From: Camellia lanceoleosa
Lineage: Eukaryota; Streptophyta; Magnoliopsida; Ericales; Theaceae
Direction of reading: 5' to 3'
Assembly: GCA_025200525.1 (NCBI GenBank)
Contig: CM045758.1
Location: forward strand, 162,375,040-162,439,039
DNA: 64,000 bases
Shown: positions 47,899 through 57,540 of the stretch, piece after piece
Layout: every line of letters begins with the position of its first letter
How positions within the stretch are numbered: the first letter of the stretch is position 1
Made by a program: the position numbers and the translations under genes
The notes under the pieces: model-generated
What the model saw: the letters and a program-made list of their open reading frames with translations, nothing else
What the model was told of the DNA's origin: nothing
The model's database searches: none

Positions 47899-50800
47899 TC
47901 AACCCATTGCATTGTCTAGATTCCAGACCCCTTCATCACCCATGATATTACTCAGATCATAGTTCTCATCATATTTCTCAAACATTTCATTCCATCCTTC
48001 TAGATCTTGTTCCATAAGATATTTCTCCAGAATTTTACATCCTCTTTCAAATAAATATGTCTCTGATTCTACTTGTTCCAAATAATCATATACTGATTCA
48101 TAAGGCAATCCTGAAACAATTAATTTTTCTACCAAGGATGGCGTTATTGAAACACCCCAATTTTTATACCCAAATGATAATACGATAACCATGGTTCTTT
48201 AAAATAAATCTGAAAATAAATCCACATACTTGCATTACATAATACAAATAGTCTTCAGGCAATAATACATTCACTTCAAATCAAAATAACATAAACAAAT
48301 AGATACCCCCAAGGGTTTACAAGTTTCCAAGGCTAGGCCTGGTTACACAAAATGGTTATTCAAACCCACACAAATACAGCCCTTGGTTTACAAACAGAGT
48401 TACAACAAAATGAGAGCCTTGTGCTCTCAACACATATTTCCTCGCCTTTAGTTAGGCGGAATCACCACATCTTTTCCTGCACAAAAATCCCGTAGGGTGA
48501 GCATAAAGCCCAATAGGAAATTCTTAACAAAGTATATACATTTTGTTCAAGTCTCAAGAGATAAATGCACATGCCATGCTATGTCTTTTTGCAAATAAAT
48601 CATATCTTCATCTTTTGAAAATCATCATGCTCAATGATGCCATGAAATGTCCATTGTTCAAAACTTAACAATTTAATTCAAGAGGCAGTAAATACAACTT
48701 TGATAATCCCTAGGTCGGTGTTTGCAAGTAGACTATACGAGTACTACCAAATTGTCATTTTTACCGATATTAATCGGAAGGCTCGACACCTATCCGTGCA
48801 GGTTTTCGGTCTTTCACCCCAGACTTTGAGGCCAACTTATTCTATATCATCTACACCACCTATCAAGACTTACCAACATATTTACCCCAAAACCATTCCG
48901 TGAAAACTTGTTTCTCAACATTCTTTTCTAATTACAAGTTTTCAAATCAACTTTCAAAGTTTAATGATTATTTACCCCAATTTCACAAGATGATTATAAA
49001 TACTTTTATTCCAATTCATCATCCAAGGAATAACACAATTCCCTCTTCTCAAGTATCCTCAACAATTAAAGATTTCAAGACTATTTCAATGTTTTGAGCA
49101 ATAATTTCCAAAATGAACAACAATTCTCATATTCCATGAAATTCATCATTTATGTAAATATAAATAAGAAAATTTCCAAACATCCATTTATTTTGACACA
49201 CAAAATAAATATAACAATATCATTCATGGATTTTCAATCTCTTTTAAAAATCCCCAATTTCTAGATTTTCTCACCAAAACTGTACAACTCAAATCTTTTG
49301 AATGAAAATTTTCCAAAATCATATTTTCTTCAATCAATGAAGATCAAAACCCATAAGATCATTTTAAAAAAACAAGAAACAAGCCTACTTTCAAAATCGC
49401 TCAACTTCTTGAATCAACAATCAATTTTCAAAGCTATCGAAAGATGATTTCGAAAATCATCTAGATCTTGCAAAAATATATATATAACTCTAAGAAAATC
49501 CCTTCCTCAAGTTTTAAAGAAGAAATGAGATGAAACCCCCAAAATCAATGGTGTCGAAACTCGATTTTCACTGCACACAACGAAACCCTCGAGAAGTTAA
49601 CCAACTTTGATGAAGAAATTATGGCAGAACTCTAATGGATCTTGAGAAATCAAGGTTTTGATCCAATTTGGCGTAGGGAAATGTAGAGAGAATGGATAGA
49701 AAAGGGTTTTTAGAGAGAGAGAGAGAGAGAGAGAGACCTAACAAAAGTGAGATACACTCAGTCTAAAGAAAAGAAAAGACCAAAATTTCAGACTCACCTA
49801 CCACTGCACGTGCGGCACTTCTCCCACACTTGCATTCCTGCACCCGCATTTATTGTAGTAGCCAAATAAGCCCTCCCTTGTTTTCCGCATGTACGGCTCA
49901 AGCAACTTTGAATGCATTTTGCATTTTTGCTTCGGGGGCGCTGCCCTCAGACCCACTAAGGGGCACTGCCTCATGGACCCCTGCGAGCTAATCGGGTAGC
50001 TCAACCCCCGACATACTCAGCAAAGTGGCAAAACATGAAAGAATTAACTTCCGATACAACTCTGCAAGGCACAATTCGGGTTGGATTCGCATCTAAAGGT
50101 TTGGAGACATTACCTGCTCCAAACACACCACTATAACTCGATAACCAAAAATAAGGGGAATACAAGGGAAACTAAGATACGTAACACCGTTCAAAACCAT
50201 ACCAACCCGAGCCCAGAACACAACAAGAGACGGGTCAAAACCGAGATGGCTACAGTTATGGCAAACGTAGTTCTTCCATAATGAACTAATTTGAATCCAA
50301 CCCTTGCTAATTCTGTAGTTTCGTGAGATATTAGGAAAAATCCTCTCGCCCTTGCTTCTGTTGGATCTAATATAAAAGGTTCGTCCCAATCTTGGAACCA
50401 ATCACATTTGTAGGGAATTATGTCTTTCTTGCCTTTGACTTTTATTAGATAATAAGCTGCATTTAGACGCTCATCCTTTACTTTTGTCTGGGCAGTTGTA
50501 AATGTGATGCATGCCATGCTTGGATATTCTTTAAAGACTTCATAAAATTTTCTAAACATGAATTGTTGGAATTTGGTGAGCTGAGTGAACATAGTACTCT
50601 GTGGGTGAGCTGGAACGTCGAATGTATTGATTATTCCCAATTTTCACATTTGAACCAAAGGATCTTTTGGGCTGATGAACATGTCTGGATTGAATAAAAC
50701 TTTTAACATTCTATAACTGTACAATGCGGTTCGTCTGTTGAAGTAGCACCACTGAGTTCCCAGATAGGTGACACATTCTTCATACCATTTCAGAAATAAC

Positions 50801-51064
50801 TTAAGAAACGTACATTTTTTTTATTTTACCTTGGAGGTCAGCGGGGAGTTGAAGAAACAAATATAATACTTCTAATCTTAAAAAGATTTTTGCTACTAAA
50901 TGGGTCGTTCTAATAAGCTCATTCACAGAACAGCTTTTTCCTGCAGCTTGCATTTTTCTGATAATTTCAGCACTGTCTTGTGTCACCAAGTCCAACACTT
51001 CTTGAGTTTCTGCCAAGAGTGTTTCCTTCTCTGGTAGTGTAAGTCTTGTGGATGTGGATGCCAT
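47899..51064 (-). pseudogene. Viral ORF downstream of RT, function unassigned, split by a solo LTR
   Basis: The frame opens at 51064-51070, overlapping the 3' end of the RNase H frame in another phase, as adjacent caulimovirid ORFs often do. It runs through a frameshift near 50810-50830 and a break near 50640 to about 50260. There the solo LTR (48148-50254, TSD GTTAT) interrupts it; it resumes at 48147 and ends at 47899. The position is that of the transactivator/inclusion-body ORF in cavemoviruses and solendoviruses, but I see no diagnostic motif. The C-terminal part is rich in acidic and aromatic residues. Confidence 0.5.
48148..50254. mobile_element. Solo LTR (Gypsy-like) inside the pararetrovirus, with a Copia-LTR-like block
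   Basis: 2,107 bp, starting TGAAACACCCC and ending GAGATGGCTACA, with exact TSD GTTAT (48143-48147, 50255-50259). Removing it rejoins a viral reading frame. It contains GGTGAGCATAAAGCCCAATA (48496-48515), similar to the other Gypsy-like LTRs, and an (AG)n run at 49708-49736. At about 49895-50096 it has a block closely matching the Copia LTRs of this window, including GGGTTGGATTCGCATCTAAA. Confidence 0.88.
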
Positions 51065-52470
51065 CTGCAAGTTCTCGAGTTAGAGTATCTGCTAAACTAT
51101 TTTTATTACCACTAATATGTTCTATATCAAAAGTAAATTGTTTTAACCAAAGTTGCCATCGTAAAAGCCTCCCTTGCGCCTGCATATTAGATAAATTCTT
51201 ATTTATGAAACCCAATAGGCCTTTGCAATTAGTTCTTATTAAAAACGGTTTTGGTGCCAAAAATATTTTTAAAAATTCTATTCCTTTTACTATGGCTAAT
51301 AATTCTCTTTCCATGGTAGAATAGTTACATTCAGCTTAATTAAAACTGTCACTACAATATCTATATAATTGATTATTTTCTTTTATTTTTAAAACTGCGC
51401 TCCAGTGATTATTACTTGCATCAGTTTCTAATACTAGCTCATCATTTTCATTAGGAAGAGTTAGGGTAGGTAAATCTTTACATTTTTCTTTTAAAAATTT
51501 TACTAAGGTGGAGTCAGCTGAGTTCCAAGTCCAACTCTCATCATTTTTTAGTTTCTTTTGTAAAGGTTTCCTTATTTTGGCTAAGTCTTTTATAAAATCT
51601 GAGGCATATGTTAAATATCCTAAAAATCTTTCTAATTGTTTTCTATTTGTGATTTTATCAGGAAATTTATTAATTTTTTCGAGAACATGACTTTTCATTT
51701 TTATTGTTCCTCATTTGATTTAAAGTCCTAAAAATTCTATTTCTTTTTGTGCATATACGCATTTCTTTTCACCTAATATTATTCCATGCTTTTCACATTT
51801 TTCTGTTATTATTTTAATATCTATTCTTTGTTGTTCTATGGATCTGGAAAAAAATTAAAATATCATCTATATATACAAGACAAATATTATTCAATTCTTT
51901 AAAGATGTTATCCATTCTTCTTTAAAATATTTGAGATGCATTTTTTAACTCGAATGGCATTACAAGCCATTCATAATGTCCTTGTGGTACACCAAAGGCT
52001 GTTAGTGGGATGCTGTCTTTATCCATTTTTATTTGCCAACATCCACTTTTACAGTCCATTTTGGAGAACCAGGAGGTGCCCTGTATTTTGTTGAGAAGAA
52101 CTTGCTTATTCAGAATAAAATAACCATCTCTTTTAGTATTATCATTTAATTTTTTATAATTTATTACCATTCTAGCCTTTTCTCTTTTAATCTCAGCATG
52201 ATTTCTAACCATAAATACTAGACTACTATCTGGACTTTTACTATCTCTAATTAATCCTTTTCGTTTTAGATCTTTTATCTCTTTTCTGAATTCCTCTATT
52301 TCATTAAAAGCATATACCATTTGTTTTACTCTAATTATTTTATTAGGATTGATTAAGTCTATTTTAGCTATACTTTTATCTTTATGTCAAAATTTTAACG
52401 GATCTTCACTATATAAATTTTTGCATCTTTCTTGTTGTTCTTTTTTAATTTCTTCTTGAATACTAATTTC
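50967..52470 (-). pseudogene. Viral reverse transcriptase and RNase H (fossil)
   Basis: RT fingers and palm lie at 52320-51922, with VRNHAEIKR, ARMVINYKKLN, FSKMDCKSGCWQI and the VPQGHYEWLVMPF block. The catalytic YIDD box follows at 51862-51873 after a break near 51920. The thumb/connection starts near 51698 (QLERFLGYLTYASDF). RNase H begins with the TDAS motif (about 51415-51426) and ends with NSLADTLTREL. Disruptions include an in-frame TGA at 52389-52387 in the conserved entry to RT, breaks near 51920 and 51710, and an in-frame TAA at 51338-51336. The YIDD catalytic residues are still present, but the frame is broken and no active enzyme can be made. Confidence 0.88.
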
Positions 52471-52539
52471 TTTATTACTTAGTGCAGTTTCGTGCCCAGT
52501 TGGGGAGATTACCTCCTCACCATGCTTGCTGCGTTCGAA

Positions 52540-53075
52540 GTCAATATTGTGATGTGTAATAGCCGCTTTTTGTTTAAAGACCTCAACTGGCTTACTGTTA
52601 TTTGTAAATATAACAGAGTGTAACGTTTGTGTGCAAGGGCTATATAATCTTTGAAAATTATTGCCTATAATTACATGATATGATGGTTGATCGATTGCCC
52701 AAAGTTTAGGAATGATAAAGTTACTAAATTAATTTGGATATCTAAATTTTCTATGGCATCCGTATGTATCATCGTACTATTGTTAGCTATTCGAACTATT
52801 AATGGTGAATTTTGCTTTTTTCACATATATTCAGGAAAGAGTTTCTTTTTTCCAAAACATGTTGAGCATCCAATATCTAAGTAAGCACATAGTTCATAGA
52901 TATTAAATCCCTCTATGTGTATTTTTATTGGTATATATATACTATTAACATTAGTGAATGATAATGACATTTTATTTTCTTCATTCCTTTTGTTATACTG
53001 TTTTACAAATGTATCGTATTCTTTTTGTGCTTCTTCTTCATCGTCTTTTGTCCATGCCGTAAGATTCTCCTCATC
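52540..53075 (-). pseudogene. Viral aspartic protease region (fossil)
   Basis: The motif CAYLDIGCSTC, with the catalytic D-I-G at 52877-52869, marks the retroviral-type protease that processes the polyprotein; the usual form is D-T-G or D-S-G. A TGA follows at 52823-52821, soon after the active site. The region lies directly upstream of RT, the standard order. Confidence 0.68.
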
Positions 53076-53426
53076 TTAATATACTGGCACGTTGGTAGTT
53101 CTATAACCTATTATTTTTTTGCTAACTGAACTCCTTCCAGATTGTATACTAGAATTATCTATAGAGTTTCTTCCTGACGATATACTTACGTTATCCATTT
53201 CATCATTATTTTCTATTGTGCTAGGAGTTTCTATTTTAATATTTCCAGTATTATCGATTTTAATTACATTTTTTCTTTTTGTAATATTTTTAGGATTATT
53301 AAAACTTGTTATCCATCGATTTTCTAATTTGATCTCATTAGGATTTATTCTTTTAGGTGTAATTCTATCTATTGGTATTCCATTGGTAGGCTCAAATTTA
53401 TCTGCTTCTATAATTTTATGTTGCAT
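53076..53426 (-). pseudogene. Viral linker region between movement protein and protease
   Basis: A 116-codon open segment, rich in Asn, Ile and Ser, with an SSGR-NSIDNSSIQSGRSS stretch near its C-terminus. It ends at an in-frame TAA (53076-53078). No domain recognised. It is probably the end of the movement-protein ORF or the start of the polymerase ORF. Confidence 0.5.
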
Positions 53427-53468
53427 TTTAGGATTTATGGTATTATCTAACTTGTATATTATTTTCCA

Positions 53469-53880
53469 TTATATCCTTAATGGATAGGTAGTTTCATACA
53501 CATCGATTCCTACGATTTTTATTTTTAGAGTTAAAAATTTATTTATGAATGCATCTTTTAAACTAATATAATATCCTAGTCTGCAACTAAAGCCTAATGG
53601 TCCTCTACATAGATTACTTTTTATTCTACTGATTATAGATCTTCCAAAATTTTGTTTTCTAATATCACACAAAAATGCATATATATATATATATATCTAT
53701 ATCTTGTCCTTTGTCAAATAACGGTGTTATTTGTATTTGTGCACTCCCTATATGCATATATTTATATTTATTATCTTTATTATTCTTTAATATATTTTCA
53801 TAATTTATTAAATTTATTTCTCCTACCTCATATTCACAATCCTTAATTTCAATATCTCCTTCCATCCTTTTACATATATA
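53469..53880 (-). pseudogene. Viral movement protein (fossil)
   Basis: Two overlapping frames carry typical caulimovirid movement-protein blocks: MHIGSAQIQITPLFDKG, then RIKSNLCRGPLGFSCRLGYY, ISLKDAF and VGIDVYETTYPLRI. In the family this protein forms tubules through plasmodesmata for cell-to-cell spread. The frame is broken near 53670-53690, at an (AT)n expansion (53678-53697) that has removed or displaced the middle of the domain. Confidence 0.75.
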
Positions 53881-53930
53881 TTTACTTTTTAATTTGAATA
53901 TTGATTTCTGATATATTTCATCCTTTCTTA

Positions 53931-54998
53931 TTATTGGTAATATCCAATCTTTTCTATTTCTTTTTCTTCAGAATTTTCTATGACAAATTGTTCTCCTCTC
54001 AAATTTTCTATACTTGTTTCTTCTGTCATCATAAAAGTTAACTCTTCCTCGGTGTCGCTATAGCCTTCGTCTTCTATTTCTATTTCTTCTTCAATTAATT
54101 CTATTATTCCTTTATTATTCTCTAAAGCTTCTTCTTCTTCTGATTCCACATAATCCAAACTTCCTAAAGCTTCTATTATTTTATTATTCTTTTTATTTCT
54201 ACATTGATTAGCAAAGTAGCCTATTTCTCCACATGCCCAACATTTACAGGTCTTTTTTTCCTTCTGGACAATAATTATTTTTTTCTAAAAAACCTTCTTC
54301 TTTTGTTGAAATTATAGGGTTTTTTCATAATATTTTCTTTTATATTTTTCTCCTCTTTGCTTATTAAAACTTTTTCTTTTATAAAATGTTTTCTTTTTCT
54401 TATTATATGTTTTTCTTCTTCAAGGCTCACATCCCTATGAATTAGATGTTTGCCAGCAATGTAAATATTGTTTTTGTATTTTTCTTCTTTGCTTCATTTT
54501 CAAGCATTCTTGCTCTACCCATTCTCTTAGATATTTAATTCTATGACCCAAGGTGTCACTTGTGGTATCTCCTAATTCTTTTAACCATTTTTCATAGTTT
54601 TCTTCTATATTAACATTTATAGGATATGGTAATTTATGAAAAAATATGGTTAAATGAATTTTATTTCTACTTATTTGATAATAATAATTATAGGAGTATT
54701 TACGTATATAATTTTCTTTATATTTCATATTACATATTTCTATGTTACTTAATTTCCTGACCTATTCTCTTTTTCTTTTATCTTCATCCTACTCTTTTCC
54801 TACGAATTCTTCTTTAATATATTTTACGAATATGTTTAACATTCTTTCCGGGGTAGTTTCTATCGTTAATTTTTCTTTGTCACTTTATCTTAAATTGTCA
54901 TATCAGCTTGCTACTATACCCGTAAGGCTATGTTCAATATAATTTAGAAAACTTTGCGCGTTCCAACTGCTGCTATGGATATTTAAGACATGGTGCAT
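53931..54998 (-). pseudogene. Viral coat protein with zinc finger, truncated by the Gypsy insertion
   Basis: The segment 54728-54435 is an open, Tyr- and Lys-rich coat-protein-like region. A basic stretch full of Lys and Arg follows, then the zinc finger CKCWACGEIGYFANQC (about 54204-54255). The family's CX2CX4HX4C finger should have His where this copy has Tyr. An acidic tail follows (54158-53931). Frames are broken near 54730, 54430 and 54280. At 54998 the Gypsy element cuts into the more N-terminal part, which should lie to the right of the window. Confidence 0.72.
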
Positions 54999-57527
54999 TG
55001 TCACGACCCAAACCCACCCCTATAGGTTTAGCATCATAACCGGCTAGTAATCCTTAGATTACCTACGGCCTCTGAACAGACAGGCATATAATAAGGGGCT
55101 AGCGGAAGCAATATACGAAAATATAAATGTCTAATGAGCTGTGTTGACTTACATGAAACAGAATAATTTTAAAACTTTAATTACATAACCATGAGTCAAC
55201 CATACATTATATTATACCCACACACTTACGCAAATGTACAACCAACATAATTAACATAAGTCTCATGCATAACAGCCTAAACAAAACTTGATCCCAAGAC
55301 ACTTCGGGAACCTCCACGTGAGGCACAATGGCTGGCTGACAACAGAACACAGTCCCCCACAAAACCCTCGGGCTTGCACTCCAGAATGCTCAGGCTGACA
55401 ACAGAACACAGTCCCCCACAAAACCCTCGGGCTTGCACTCCAGAATGCTCACCTATAATATATATATACAAACAGTGAGCTAAAGCCCAGTGAATAACAT
55501 TAAGGTAAAGGGGTTAGTGAACGAAATCCGAACATTTTTATCCGTACAAAACAGATCATAGCATAATCATAGTCATCTCATATCAGAACATAATAATGGC
55601 ATATCCCATAGAACATATCACATATCACATAACGTCTTCCGACTAGAGTAACCGGTCCCGGACACCGATTAAACAAACACCACAATGAAGTGGCTAACGA
55701 GATCAGAATCGCTGTCATGGACCAAGATTTTCATGCCGTCCCCCATGACTTGGGACTATCTATGGATGCCATAATAGATTTCAAACTTGGAATGTTCGTT
55801 CACAGAAACATATATCATTTCAGAAATCATAACTTAATATATCACATTTGGAACATAATTTCATATAAACGTATCTTTACGATAACGTTACTCACAGTGG
55901 TTCCGTAGATGGTCAAGCACTTCTCGGACGTTGACCTACAATCACAAAATACATAGCACCAACGAATCTTATCATTACACATGTACTTGGCCAACACGGC
56001 TTAGCTTTCATCACGTTGGTTCATGTTTATTCTTATCACAAGGCTTAGAACACACACACCCTTGCAATCTCTTAGTGTGATTCATACTTATTTCAATGCT
56101 CAACTCACACATACACTTGTCATTCAATATATTGTTACATTCTTTTCTTAGTGTGCGTTTCTAGCCCATAACCTCATTACTATAGCTTAATTAAGGCTTA
56201 GGAATGCCTAGGATGCAATGAGGATGTCAAAACATGCCTTGGAACACTTAGGCAAAATTTCAGAATTTTAAGTCCTCGCTCGAGCGAAGCTTTCCTCGCT
56301 CGAGCGAGCATGCAAAAATGTGACTGGTCGCTCGAGCGCACATTCCTTCGCTCGAGCGGTCTGTAAATGATGCAAACTTCTAGGAGCATGAAATTTACGC
56401 TCGAGCAGACTTCTTAGTCGCTCGAGCGAGGTGCACGATCTCAGAGTGGTCGCTCGAGCGAGGTGCACGATCTCAGAGTGGTCGCTCGAGCGAGAACCCC
56501 TTCGCTCGAGCGAGGATGCGAAAATCTGGAATTTCCAGATTGCATACCTGAGTTCAAAACTCGAGTTTAAACCTCCAAAACTCCTCACTTGGGCCCCAAA
56601 ACTTGGTATAACAAAGTAAACTTGTAAAACATGATGAATCAAAGATTATTTGATAAAATCATGGCCCAAGAGTTTGTCAAAACTCACATTTTCAACTTAA
56701 AACATGATGAATGCTCAAGAACACCACATGCATGGACTCTTTTGAATTCAAACCCTCCAAAACATAGGGAATCTAGGTAATCTGATGGAAAACAAGATGA
56801 TTGACCAACATATGAGTGAAATTAACACATGCATGTAAGTTTTTATGAAAATTAACTTCAAAATGCAAGAATTTATGCATGCATGCATGATTTGAAACTC
56901 AACTCCTCATTCTAAGCTCAAATTACATGATTAAACTCATAATCTTCATGAATTCAACAATTAAACATAACATTTACAAGAATCAAAGCTTAGGTTCTTA
57001 CGTAGAGCCCTCAATTTCTCTTGTTCTAGCACAATATTTGTTTAATTCAAACTCTAGCCTTCAATCTCTCTTGAATTCCTCTTGAACCTCCTTCTCCTCT
57101 CTCTAGAGTTGCACTCTCTCTCACTCTAAAATAATTCCTCAGATTTTTGCACTAAGTTATGAGGGAAAATGAGCTCAAATGAGCTTATAACTCAAATATA
57201 AGCTTAAGGGGCTAAAACACATTAAATAAAACATAAGGCATGCCAAACGCGACTTAACGAATCAGATTAAATCAATTTTTAACAAAATTTGCCATAAGGT
57301 TCTAAAAATTCCAATTAAGACGATGGTATAATCAATTCCGGGTTTGGATGCCGATAAGGCTTTCAATTTTCATTTTAAAGCGGGATTCTAAGCAGACATT
57401 TTTATAGGTGACAGTTAGATGGCCAATTACGATGCAAATTACGTATTAATCCCATCATCAATCTTAATCACTTAATTAACATCCTTAATTACCGGTTATG
57501 AGCTAATTACGGGTCGGGGTTATTACG
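54999..57527 (-). repeat. Gypsy 3' LTR (left copy)
   Basis: 2,529 bp. It contains a 59-bp exact tandem duplication (55334-55392, 55393-55451), a 32-bp duplication around 56418-56481, and nine GCTCGAGC palindrome cores (56279-56513). Its outer base against the polypurine tract is mutated (ATTACG instead of ATTACA). Confidence 0.93.
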
Positions 57528-57540
57528 CCTTTCCCCTTAA
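57528..57540 (-). other. Gypsy polypurine tract
   Basis: Minus-strand TTAAGGGGAAAGG lies directly beside the 3' LTR, where plus-strand DNA synthesis is primed. Confidence 0.85.

Larger units (their letters stand above)
47041..54998 (-). mobile_element. Endogenous pararetrovirus (Caulimoviridae), cavemo/solendovirus-like order
   Basis: Read right to left: coat protein with zinc finger, movement protein, linker, aspartic protease, RT, RNase H, an overlapping downstream ORF, then an intergenic region with TATA box and poly(A) signal, and possibly the start of another first ORF. Coat protein before movement protein, with the polymerase separate, is the order of cavemoviruses and solendoviruses; in florendoviruses and petuviruses the movement protein comes first. 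There is no integrase and there are no LTRs. All genes carry stops or frameshifts, so this is a fossil. A solo LTR (48148-50254) and a Gypsy element (from 54999) are inserted in it. The coat-protein side must continue beyond the right edge of the window. Confidence 0.87.

Noticed and set aside
56198..56642. Arg/Ser-rich open frames in the Gypsy LTR (also 62704-63116)
   Set aside because: They are translations of the CGCTCGAGCG palindrome clusters. The same peptide words appear in several frames and in unrelated LTRs.
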